Positions 1 to 11,213 of a DNA stretch of 64,000 nucleotides are shown piece after piece. The notes under the pieces were generated by a model. The model was not told the DNA's origin. It saw only the letters and a program-made list of their open reading frames with translations, and ran no database searches. The stretch comes from Istiophorus platypterus (lineage: Eukaryota > Chordata > Actinopteri > Istiophoriformes > Istiophoridae): NCBI GenBank assembly GCA_016859345.1, contig CM029123.1:5541501-5605500 (forward strand). The letters are read 5' to 3'. Position 1 is the first letter of the stretch, and every line of letters starts with the position of its first letter. A program made the translations under genes and the position numbers.

Positions 1-3000
1 CAGAAGCTGTGCTTTACATGGGACAGATATTAGTCCTTTCAAAAGACTGTCTAAATTAAGGCTCATGGTGAGAAGATGGTAAAGAAGTAGAATGTGTCCT
101 TTATTTTGAATTTTATATGATCATATCATCATATTCAATGTTCAAATACATGCATAAGCTTTTTGACCCAAAGCAACACAAAAAAGGAGAATTCATGCCA
201 ATTGATTAAAAACAAACAAACAAACAAAAAAACCCTCCTTTCCATTCTAAAAAAAAGAATACTGTTATAATGAAGGAAGAACACAGGAAGTGACTTTGGA
301 GTCACTTGCAAGAAATAACACTTAAGAACTGAAAAGTTAACACACCTACTCTCTGCTACTTACAGGCATTTTAAAAGCATTGATGCTCATGATTTGCATA
401 TGCTCAAAGTGACTGTACCATACCACAACCACAGCTTGGTGAAAAAATGTTTAACACTATGTGAACAATGTTCCTGAAGCTCCATTATCATTTTTATCTT
501 ATCCTAACAAATATGGTAATTATTTTTCATTTCTCTACACTTGATTTGTCTGAAGTCTTCAGTGAGTGAAATTTTACAGGGGTAGAACATGACACACAGA
601 AACTGTTATATACATATCAACTCACCTCCCCATCTGTTATGTGTGCTGTAATGTGAACATTATCTAAACACCAATCCACAAATCTCCTGAGAGCCCCAGA
701 TTTCCCAAAACAGGGAGAACGGTTATGAAATTCACTGAACACAGTGTCAGGCTAAAAACACTGTTGTCTGTGGGGGTTTGTGGTTTGAGTTGTGGACCTG
801 TCTGGTACTCCAGATGTTAGTTTTGTAAAACTTGTTCTTAGACGGCTGCTTTTTGAGTTCTACCAAACTAGAGGGTAGAAAAACAAACATAACATCAACA
901 CTGTTGAGTTTTGAGCTGCCTTAATGAAATATATTGTAGAGGCTTGCACACATTAATTTTGGCCTCAACTTAAAAATATGATCTTGTTTATTGTAACTTC
1001 ACATGGATGTTTGACCTAGTATGTGCAAGGTTGACACTAGGAGCTGTTTTCACATTAACAGGGATTTTTCAATGAGGTAGAAAGTGTAGCTATAATTTTA
1101 GGAATTTTAACCAGCTAATTGAGCTTTTTTGTGGAAAAACCAAATCAGACAAAAATATTATTCACAACAGTAATTTAAAATCCCTTAAAACTCTCATCTA
1201 GAGAGGGTCCTCACAGTTATTATCCAGGAGAAATGTGTTTATAGTGCAGCTAAACAAATCTATATTGTAGGTAGGTATCGGTAGGCAATGAGAAGTCAGG
1301 GTAGGAGTGACGGACTCCATCATTAACAAAGATAACTACTACATGGGAAAGTATAACTGAATATAAACACATCTTCCTAACGATTATATCTTTAGATTGC
1401 GCTCATGATAATGATTTCCGGTGTAAATATTTTTGCCCAGCCTACAAAGAAAATATCAAATTTATGCCCCATTTGATAAATAGTTATGACTGACTTTTAG
1501 TGAAAAAAACAAACCTCAGAGTCAAGTTTCTCATGAACCATGGATCTCATGGTATTGACCTTTACCTTCTGGCCATGTTCAGAGATTCCTTGCAAGTTAA
1601 AGAAAAACAAAAAAACTCCATTTTATTCCCAGTTGAGGTTTTGTGGCATCATTAAAGCCTTGTGTTTCCAAAATGTCATTTTCCTACGTAACGTTTAATC
1701 CATACCCATTGCCACCATCTTATTTCACACAATTAATCATTGTGTGGGTTTTAAGAGGATTAATGAAACAATATAAAAGGTGTGGGGGTACTGTACATTT
1801 GCAGATGATGTAATCAACGTAAGTTTTTACTTTAATTTTTTATTTTTTTAGCTTTTATGAGTTAAGTAATATCAGCATTGTTAATATATCATGACCTCTA
1901 TGACTGGAGAAAAAACTTTTAATCCTACTTTTGCTATTGTGTCTCTTATACTGTTCACATTCACTGTGACAATAATTACATAAGCCGCATAAAGTTTAGT
2001 GTTTTTTCCTCACTGTAAGTATTCATTTGAGGTCAATTATACTGTTGATTAATTTGGGAAATGTGGAGGAAACAGTATTAAATAGTTGTTGTAAAGCTAT
2101 TGTGAGGGTTTAATTAGAACATGATCTTATTGTTTATATGTAATTTCCTTTAGAATGAAACATCTTTCATTGAAATGTAAGTGATAAAACATTATATCTT
2201 TTGGGTGGCTACAGTATTAGTCTTCATTAAACATTTGTTGATGACAGTGGTGATTGCTTGTTGTCAGCATTTTGAACATACAAATATGTAAAGCCATCTG
2301 CAGACATCTCCACTTGTCACAGGATAAGACGTCTTTATGAACAGATTATCTGGGTCTCTCTTCATTATTTATTTAATATCTTTTATATCAAATTCGGGGA
2401 CTGCCTGATGTAAAACTGAGGATTAGCATAAAAATTAGGGACAAGTCAATTTGGCATGGCGCCTCTCCACCCCTTTTGTCTTGCAGAGGCCAGTGTGAGG
2501 GCTGGAATGAGCAGTCTGAGGCCATGTTTGTAGCATGGACAAAGAGACTGGTGCTGGGGCAGCGCATAGTCAGTAAGATCTGCCCTCAGATTTTTTTAGG
2601 CACTTGTCCAGATTAAAGCCACAGCAGGAGGAAGTGAAAGACATATAGGTCTCAGACAGTGAACCTTTATTCAAAATTCCTTACAGCAGATCAGATTTGA
2701 GGTTTTAAGTTGATCCTATATGGTACATGTGCTGTAGGAAGGTCAGTCATGATTTCTTTATCAAATATAATTTTTGCTCTACTTTTTTATGCAGTTTCTA
2801 TGCAGTGAAATCTGAACTTAACTTTGAAGATTTTGCTCTGCAAGGTTTAGAGATTTTTAAATGGCGTGTGTAACGGTTGTGTGATTAGAAGGACAATCAA
2901 CTCTGCAACATACTCTGAGAGGTGGACAAAATATAATGAGTAACTGTACATGGCAATGCAATCCAGTGCAATATCCCTGCAATAAGAACTACCCTTCTGA

Positions 3001-3278
3001 AGCGTATTAGGTTAAGTTTAGTTAAAGCAGTATTGACAACAGCGTGTCATTTCCTGTTTATTGTCAAGCTTTAAAAAATAATTTCAAAAGCCTTCATGTT
3101 ATTGTCAGATGTAGGGCATACCAAATGCACAAATACATTGGAGCACAAATCAATCTTTGTATTTTGTATTGCCTTTCATAAAAGACATGCACATGACATT
3201 CTAATCAATATTATGAGAGAGCTCTTGATCTCTTGAGTTGTATTTTTGATTAACTGCTTGTATTTTTGAAGTATAGTT

Positions 3279-3304
3279 TTTCAAATAACTGTTTCAAATA
3301 ACTG
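3279..3304. repeat. 13-bp perfect tandem duplication
   Basis: The 13-mer TTTCAAATAACTG occurs twice head to tail (3279-3291 and 3292-3304). It looks like a small replication-slippage duplication in intronic DNA. No function is suggested. Confidence 0.85.
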
Positions 3305-4956
3305 TTCAGAATGATCTTCGTCAAGCATTATAGAGAGATTTTTTTTTTCTCTATGATGTGAATAAAACATTTGTATTGTGTGACCAAAGAGTTGGAGGCA
3401 CCTCAGGAAAATGAGTTACATGGGAATAAATGATCGTTAGCAGCTTGATTAAGATTGTAATATGAAGTGCTTAAAATCTATGACTTCTAATCTATGATAC
3501 AATCAAAACCAGATTTATTTCAAAAACCATCTAGATTAACACTGAAGCCATTTTGTAACAATAACATGTCATTTGGTCTCATAATGTCTGGCTGCAGATT
3601 ATCAAGCGCAGTAAGTATTTGTAGGGGAATAATCATAGTGAAAGTTAAACATCCGAGAAATGCTGTTTTTGATTAAAAAAAAACGAAAAAAAAAACTTCA
3701 CACTAAGTTACTGTATGCGTGCTAATTGTTTGCTCAGAGCAGTTCAAAAGTGTTGAACATGTGCATAAGCTGTTTTTATTCCTCCCTGCTTGACTGGCCA
3801 GAGGCAAACTGACTACCGGTTGTTATGTCAGAGTCCCTCATGGGTGTCACCAGGAGAATTTACAGGAAATCCACCAATGAGTGTGTCAGTGTCCCCATGG
3901 AAACCACAGGCTCATGCTCTGAGCGTATACAAAGGCCACTCACTTTTATCTTTGTGGAGAACTAGCTACTTATTGTATTTTTTCTGTGGTATGTGTTAAG
4001 TCAATATACATAAACCTCTTGACTTTATTAATCTTTGCTTAAAAGTTTTTGGTTATGATTTTTTTTTTTTCCTCACATCATTTTTTGCATATACAGGATA
4101 AGAGTTTGTCAGCTGGTAGTTTTGAATCTGATGTTTTCCATTGCCTGAATGACATATTTCACTTCTCTAAATCTCACAATTATAAAAGATGGTAATAGTT
4201 TCATGAAAACAGTTTTCTTCATATCCCGTCCGTTCTTTCAAAGTTGAGTCTATATAATTAAAGGAAGTCTGAATGCTGAGGTTGATCTCGAAATCTGAAT
4301 TTACACATATGTTATCTAGATTGTTTGGACTCTTATGCCCTGGAGAGATGCTTGATTATGTTCAGAAACATTGTGATACATATATTTATTGTACTTATGG
4401 GTCAAAATTGTAACTACAAGAGGAAGAAATTTAAGTCTTGAATTTTTGGTTCCAGCTGACAGTGAAGATACTGAAGGGTTATGACCACCATATGTGCTGA
4501 GCAGGACATTCTGCAAGTGAAAAATAAACTTATCTGTGCTCTTTGGTGAGCAAACGATCTTGGCATTTCTGTACTAACATTTCCCGGAACTGATACGCTT
4601 TATATCTGTGATCAGCTTATGTTGGCTGAGATATGGCCTGGCTGATTTTTTTGGCCTAACTCTGTTTCACCAAATGCATCACAAAATTTATACTAAATCA
4701 CATTATTGCATCAAAAGTTCTTATATCTATATATGATCTTTTTAGCTATTTGATAACATCTCATTGGGCACAGTTGACAAGGTGTTCTCCATCAAGGAGA
4801 TTGAGACACCTAACAAATAACGAGATATTCATTAAATGGTAATTATGTTTAAATACCACTCTAATACATACACTGTGGACCCCTAATTGTTAGCATGGTA
4901 ATACCCTCACAAGTTATGTGAATGTATGGCCTGTTACCTCACATAGCCTTTTACAC

Positions 4957-5003
4957 TAGGTTTAGTATAGTAGGTTTAGTATAGTAGTAGGTTTAGTATA
5001 TAG
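4957..5003. repeat. Three-copy 14-bp minisatellite
   Basis: The unit TAGGTTTAGTATAG is repeated at 4957-4970 and 4971-4984. After an extra TAG, a third near-copy runs from 988 bases into the same kilobase block, at 4988-5001. It is short and likely variable in copy number. Confidence 0.85.
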
Positions 5004-5519
5004 GCTGGAAGTCACAGGCTCCAAATTTACAGTAGATTCTCAGCATTGCAGAGGCTGCTCGGTAAGGTTTCATGTTATGAAACTGGCTGAGTTTACGCAG
5101 CAGTAACTGTCTACTGTGACATTTGATGTGCTTCATTTACTCTCTCTCTCTCATTTGTTTATAAGAAATGACAGCAAAGCTCCCAACTCCATGTTCAATG
5201 AATCAGGCTTTCACTCATCAGAAAACTTTAGCATCACCGTTTAAGGCACTAATTGTTCAGCCCGTTTATTGGTTCAGATGTTTAGATAGTAAGGTTGGCC
5301 CTGATTTAAAACCATTCACCCGTTTCACAGTATTTGTTTCTTTGCTTTCATACAAAAACATAATCCGTCTATTGTTCCTGATCTAAATTTCTCCCCCTGT
5401 GGGAATTCTCCTTAAGAGTAGCAGAAGCCAGTTTCAGTCTGCTCCTTTACACTTAAAACAAGTACATCTCCAAAGACCTCAAATCCCTCCCTTGCATCCC
5501 TAAACCAAATGAAGTCTGT

Positions 5520-5680
5520 ACATATCATGCTAATTAAGAGCAGGGCTCAGCTGCTCTTCTCCAGCGGAAGATGGAATAAAACGGGTCCATAATTATGTCA
5601 AAACAATGTGCTCTCAAACTCTGCCGCAGCACATTTGGAATGAGTACGTGGGGATAAAACATGTGGACCGACACCCAGGA
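5520..5680. promoter_or_regulatory. Candidate intronic regulatory element
   Basis: This stretch has high sequence complexity and no simple repeat. It contains homeodomain-type cores (CTAATTAA near 5530, ATAATTATG near 5590) and an interrupted palindrome built from GAGCAG and CTGCTC arms. That texture is typical of conserved enhancers in large vertebrate introns, but the call is an impression; conservation was not measured. Confidence 0.2.
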
Positions 5681-6519
5681 CTTAAAACATTTTGTCATTT
5701 TGTGTGGAAGGGATTATAGGTTTTTATGACTTTATAAAGTAATGCCATTTCTCTGATTTGTTTTTTATACAGATTGTCTCAGGTTTTTGCAAATATAAAA
5801 GGATAAATAATTTAGATTTTAGGGGTACAGTGCTACTCTGCAATAGATAATTGACACATGACACATGTGGGTCCACATGGTCACACTCCCCTGCCCTTAC
5901 TTTGAAAAGACCAAACACACAGTAGCAAGTCAAGCTTTAATCAATAAATCAAGTTTAGATTGTGAGGGACAATTTATGCTCTGTGCATGGTGTGGTTTAT
6001 TTATTTATTTATTTTTTATATAGTGATAGGACAAAAGTCTTCCTGTGTTTGAGGGCTCTTCAGTTTCTAATCTTTCTGTTAACTGTTCCTTCACAGAAAT
6101 GTTTCATGCATTATGTGAAAGGCAGTTGTATTCTGTGCCAAGCTTTGTCCTTAGTCTTGAAAGGCCAGATGGTCGCCGCTTACACATGTGTAACTCTGAT
6201 AATATTGTACATAGTCTATGTAATTCTGTAAACATATGCTCAACCTTCAGTGTCCCCCCCCCTCCATATACTAATCCTTACTACACAGCAGAACTACTTA
6301 AAAAAGACCCGTGTGCAACCTCAAAGTTTTGATTGTCCTGCGGAAATAATTCTCTACTGATGTGTCTCTTTTCTGTATCACTCTGCAAGAAAATAAATAA
6401 TTTCTAAGTATCTACATATATAGACAAAAGTATAAGACTATCACAGTTGCTAAGTTCTAATAAATGTATCATTTACCTAAAAAACAAAGTTTAATATTAG
6501 TCCCACTGTCACAGCTTGA

Positions 6520-6730
6520 TCCATCTCCACCCTTTTATTATCCCCTTAACAATACTCTGGTTCCCGATAACCAATTACACCTCTTATGGCCTCTCAAATA
6601 ACTCTAATCACTGATTAGGATTCCTTCTTCACAAAGCAGCTCCTTAAAAGTAATTGCTCAATAAAGAGGGGGGAAGTTGTCGTATTAAGTAGGTGTTCCT
6701 GCTGCTTCTCTCATTAGTGCTCACTTGGAG
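6520..6730. promoter_or_regulatory. Candidate intronic regulatory element
   Basis: A non-repetitive block with several TAAT/ATTA and GATAAC-type cores (for example around 6567, 6605 and 6650) and no open frame of note. It could be an enhancer-like conserved element. Evidence is base composition and motif density only. Confidence 0.18.
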
Positions 6731-8999
6731 CATTCAACTCCCTTTTGTCACAAATGGAGTCAACTTCATTCACAGCACAGAAGCCATTCACACTCTTCCT
6801 AGCTCACACTGCTTTAAAGCATGACAACGAAACCGCCGTGCAGATCAGAAAGTGCTTAACAGTTCAAGCCAGTGTTGATTTTGAGTTATTAAAAATAGCG
6901 ACTGCAGAGACCTGGGATTCGATTTATGGTGATGGTACCTCAGGCTTGGTTGTATTTTTTGATAAACACAGTCGGCTGAGTTTAACAGCGAAAAGAAGCT
7001 GAGGGTACTCATAGCAAGTCCTGCTGTTTGGCATGAAATAGGGTGAAAAAGATGCAAACTAGTTGCTCCAAAAAAGAGCGTGAATGACAGAAATAGCTTA
7101 TTAGCCTAACCTATGAATGGGGTTCATCATTTTCAGTTTCTACAGATCTTTATGATTTTAATAATAAACAGATTTCCCATAGATGTTATGTCACTATTTC
7201 ACTGTACTTGAGTAAGATGGTCCTCATTTAATGAAGGAAGTTTAGAAAAGTCATGTCATAAGAAAACCCCAAAAAAACAAAAAAGAGAAAAGTGGAAAAA
7301 TAGGAAGGAAATACCATTCAATCCAAATTATCGGTGTTTGAACTGTAAAAGGTTTTTTTTAGTACATTTTTTCACTATGTAGGTTTTTTTTTTTAAATCT
7401 AATATTCGCCCATTTTATAATATTTGGAAATTTTTGGTGACTAATTTTAATATATTTAATACTGAATCAAATTGAAACTGAAAAAAACCTTTTTCCGTTC
7501 TCTCACCTGCTCACTCTCAGATACTCCTTTTTTGGACCAGTCCATATAGTAAGGCATCTACATACTGAAACTTATGATTAAATGTCACTATTGTTGATCC
7601 AAATTTCCATCCCCAGGCCTATTTTTAACACTAGCAACAAACAGTGCTTGCGTACTGTCTGAATGAATATTGTCACAGGTTGGTTGTCTCAATCTACATG
7701 CTTGTTTTTAACCAGGAAGCAATATTCAGTACTATATACTCCTTCCTGATGGTGTTTGTACCACTGAAAGGTTCTAGTGTGGATTTGAGGGAGCAGGAAC
7801 TAAGCCCAGAATCCAAACATAGTGCGAAGTAACCGTGGTCATGGAAATGCAGGTATAAAGGTCCTAAAGGTTTCTCGAAAAGTTCCTGGCGTGATATAGG
7901 CTCACTTTATACCAAACTTGATGATCTTGCTGCTTGGATTATTTGTGAGTGATGGTACATGTTCCTTGCACCACTTCAAAGACATTTTGTTGATTGACAG
8001 TTGGTGGTGGTAATGTGCAAAGAAGTGTAGCCATGTGCCTACAATGATAGTGAAGAAGGCAACTGCTACCTAGCAAACAGAGATGTAAACAACACAGAAT
8101 TCAGAACAAGTATAAAATCTGCTTTATAAACAGTTTATGAGGAAGGAAATGCTGTCAACATGTTTGTTTGACCTCAAGCATACAATCAATGTTTGTTTGC
8201 AGTGTTCTGGGGAGAAACAATAAATTTAAATGTAACTTTTTTTTGTCTACAAAAACACTCCGTGAGGCACCTTTAAACCTTTAAGGTGCAGCTTTAACTG
8301 CTTTTTGCTGTGTGTTAAATCTCCAGACACAGCTATTAAAGTTTTTACATACAGTATCTCCAGTGTTAGTTACAGTGTTGAAAGGGTGTGTTGTAACTAC
8401 TCTTCGGCTTTGGTGATTTGAGTTCCCACAGAATCATAGAGACAGGTTTCACATTTTTCTTGATGAAGCCAATAAAATCATAATTATTTGAAGGTACACC
8501 GTATTTAAAATGTACAGCTAAAGATCATCTGGTCACCAGAAATGTGTTTTCAAAGGAAACATATTTCCTTTCATAGAACAACTTCAAGGTTGAGTGCAGT
8601 TGTTTACCAGAGAAAATGATTTTGCTTGGAAAGGACTACAGGGAATACAAACACTACTACTGACTGTTTTTTCATATTATTAACACATTTCAATCCTGAG
8701 TGAGTGGCATGATGACAGGTATGAGTAAAATAAGGTTGAGGGGGGAAAATAACCAGAAATATCCTTTCAGCAAAGATGCTTATTGACCCCTACTCTAGCT
8801 CCAAGTCTTGCTTTCCACTGTTCCATATACAGAACTCGTAAGACCTTTTCAATAAAACATGCATCTCTGAAACATTTACAACTCTTGTGTTTCCTGAAAT
8901 GATAAATCCAAAACATCTCTGATGTTTGAGAGAAATGTACATGAAACTTAATGTTTTAATTCTCTGTAAGCCACAAGTTACAAGTGACTTGTACTCTGG

Positions 9000-9860
9000 C
9001 AAAAAGGATCTGCGCTGGAGCAGGAGGGGAGGGCAGAGCAGGGCAGAGCCTTGTTGTCGAGCAGCATATTTTATTTCCTCTCCCAGAGGTTTAGAGGAGC
9101 TGTTACACTCTCGAGTTTTAGAGGAGGTCACAAGGTTATTATATAAACAATTCACATGGAGGCCCTCATGCGCCCAGAGGGAATTTTTAATGCAATGCTC
9201 ACAATCTCTGCAATGTTGTGATGCTTAAGACGCAGACATGTGTCCGTTTTTACCCGCGCTGCATTATCTCTCTCTCTATCCACTTTTTTTTTCTTTTGGC
9301 TTTTTTGTCAAGGCAGCTGAAAATCATGCTTAATTAATTTGGTCATCTGCCTTGGATAAACTACATTGATGACATCAATTAGATTCTAATGAAAACAGAT
9401 AAAAGCCATGGAAAGCAAATGGAATTTCTGAACAGGACTCATCAAAGTCTTAGCATTGGAACAAATTCCCATTACGTCTCATAAAAGCCTTTAATTTGCA
9501 AAGCTCATGTCTGGTTTGGTACTTAGAAGTACATGGTCAAATGATTCAGTCTTAAGTCCTGTGCCGAGAGAAGCCAAATCAGAATTTAATTTGGCACGTA
9601 ACTCCTTATCCTGTCTGAAACATGTGGTTGGATGCAATCCTTGGATTAGCGCTGACTTTAGAACTACAAATTTGGCTTGTTTCTCCTCCTCTGGCAGAAC
9701 AAACACCTAGTCTAACACATTTGTAACACAACATTTGCATTTCCAATCTCAGGGAAAAAAACAAAAATGCTTCCTCCAGATTAGTACTTCTCCGTTAACC
9801 AAATAGCTGCAATTATGTGTGTCAATCCATTGACATGGGATGGCGAGGCTCCATTTCTTT
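9000..9860. promoter_or_regulatory. Candidate cluster of conserved regulatory DNA about 1.3-2.1 kb upstream of an lpp exon
   Basis: About 850 bases of complex, low-repeat sequence with mixed GC content. Visible motifs include TTAATTAAT near 9330, a CATCAATTAGATT homeodomain/PBX-like site near 9374, a GATAAAAG GATA-type site near 9400 and an E-box-like CATCTG near 9345. Open frames occur on both strands at 8790-9228 and 9491-9710, but they overlap antisense to each other, have no family resemblance and are best read as chance in slowly diverging non-coding DNA. The enhancer call is inference. Confidence 0.25.
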
Positions 9861-10164
9861 CTTTTTAACTCTCTTTTTCTCTTTTGTAATAACTTTTTAA
9901 GCTCTTTCAAATTTCTCATATGATTTTACCTTTCACACAAATTTTGAAAAACAAATTTGGATGAATTAGAGCATTAATTCCTATTGCATATGAAAAATAT
10001 GGGTAACTTAAATTATAATATTTTAAATATTTATCTGTTAGTCAGACTTAAATATATAACTCATTAGTCAGAGCCAGAGTTACTTAAATGCTGTCCCCTG
10101 ACATAATAATCATTCAGGGCTTGATGAGTTGCAGGGAAATATCTGACCAATTAGCAGTTAAATG

Positions 10165-10201
10165 CTCCACTATGTTCAGAAACATAGTGGAGTCTTTTTT
10201 T
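10165..10201 (+). other. Perfect 12-bp hairpin followed by a T7 run
   Basis: The arms CTCCACTATGTT (10165-10176) and AACATAGTGGAG (10181-10192) are exact reverse complements around a CAGA tetraloop. A T run follows at 10195-10201, after TC. The layout resembles a terminator-like or RNA polymerase III stop-like structure, but no internal A or B box was recognised upstream. It lies in the sense orientation of an lpp intron. Confidence 0.6.
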
Positions 10202-11072
10202 ATGGTGCCAGGCAGTGATTGTGTTCAGTGAGCTTTTATTCTGAAAATAGCTTCCTGCCAAAAACAATGCTGGTGAAAGCAGAGAGGGTGAAACAGAACC
10301 GTCAAAACCAAAACAAAGAGCTGAAAGGAGCTAAGTGGAACTAAGAAGAGCCTCCAGTATCTGGTGATAATTCTTTGAGGGCTCTTCACAATGAACAACC
10401 GTTTTCACATTATTTCAAATGCTTCTTATATTCCACACTTAACCACATTACATTGTTTGAGAGATTGGGATGCATTTTTTCTTTGAAAGGAAGACAATGG
10501 CTGTTGAAGTCCAAAAATCACCTTAATGAATTATATAAGTAAAAAATTATTCAACTGTTACCATAGCAATTACTTAAGAACATTAAAGGTACATTTTAAA
10601 GCGTATATGGGCAAAGTTTCAGTTTTCTGTTCATGTAATATATTTATCTATTTTTTTTATCTACGGTGGTTGTTGCACATTCTCAGCCTAAGTCACACTC
10701 ATATATTTACTGTACACACAGTAGCGTCAGTGACCTTATAAATGTGTAAATCTATTTTTAGCAATCATGCAGTGCCTCGTGTGAATTCTTCAGTGTATAC
10801 ATACAGTATGTATGTTTGATAAACTTTTAACTACCTCTTTAAAAGTGTTTTTTTTAAATTATTTTTCTTTACTGTTTTGCATGTTTTGTATAATTTCTTT
10901 CAGCACCTGTTGCACTAGTCATTAAAAATGCAAATAAGTTGATAGAAAAAAAAGACTTTATAGTCTTGAAATTTTGTGTGTGATTTTGCTGGTATCTGTC
11001 CTTTCAGAATTGTGGCAGTTTAAAAGTAGAAAAAAGGGGAAGTATTTAATAAGCCGTTTTTTTGGTTCTCTT

Positions 11073-11094
11073 TGTGTGTGTGTGTGTGTGTGTG
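11073..11094 (+). repeat. (TG)11 microsatellite in the 3' splice-site region of an lpp exon
   Basis: Eleven TG units end 18 bases before the first AG of the acceptor for exon 11113-11213. In the transcript this is a (UG)n tract, the recognition sequence of TDP-43 and of CELF proteins. A (UG)n tract at the acceptor of human CFTR exon 9 is the well-known precedent for controlling exon inclusion. The tract is seen directly; any regulatory effect is inference. Confidence 0.9.
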
Positions 11095-11112
11095 ACTCTG
11101 TCTCCATCCCAG

Positions 11113-11213
11113 CAGACTACCCTCCCCCTCCACCACCTGCTGAAGAGTCAACTGGTTTCCCATCATCCCCTGGTTCCTTCCCTCCGCCACCCATGAACTC
11201 TTACGATTATCAG
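11113..11213 (+). CDS. lpp: lpp internal exon: Ena/VASP-binding proline-rich segment
   Basis: This exon encodes DYPPPPPPAEES followed by a Pro/Ser/Gly stretch and SFPPPPMNSYDYQ, matching the proline-rich block after the N-terminus of vertebrate LPP. LPP is a focal-adhesion and cell-contact scaffold; FPPPP motifs bind the EVH1 domains of VASP, Mena and EVL. One canonical motif (SFPPPP) is present. The first block reads YPPPPPP where mammals have Phe-Leu before the prolines. The exon enters in phase 1 and leaves in phase 0 with donor CAG|GTGAGA. The acceptor is a tandem NAGNAG (CAG-CAG), so the exon can be 101 bases (from 11113) or 98 bases (from 11116). If the previous exon ends in G, as is likely, the two forms differ by one Ala. 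Skipping would shift the frame. The longer form is given. Confidence 0.93.

Larger units (their letters stand above)
1..11112 (+). other. lpp: 3' part of an upstream lpp intron (no coding exon recognised)
   Basis: This is non-coding DNA before the first recognised lpp exon; it ends in the AG of that exon's acceptor. I looked for the preceding lpp exon, which in other vertebrates encodes the alpha-actinin-binding lysine/proline-rich N-terminal segment, and did not find it, so it probably lies upstream of the window. The short open frames here are scattered on both strands, have no family resemblance and look random. Contents are small tandem duplications (3279-3304, 4957-5003), a hairpin followed by a T run (10165-10201), a (TG)11 tract by the acceptor, and two or three stretches that read like regulatory DNA (5520-5680, 6520-6730, 9000-9860). 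I see nothing notable in the remainder. Confidence 0.8.

Noticed and set aside
8267..8289. Small hairpin GCACCTT/AAGGTGC
   Set aside because: Only seven exact base pairs; stems of this size are expected by chance in a 64-kb window.
1..11112. The N-terminal lpp exon (alpha-actinin-binding, KKFAPVVAPKPK-type)
   Set aside because: I searched by eye for its Lys/Pro/Tyr-rich codons and the matching donor and did not find it; it is probably upstream of the window.
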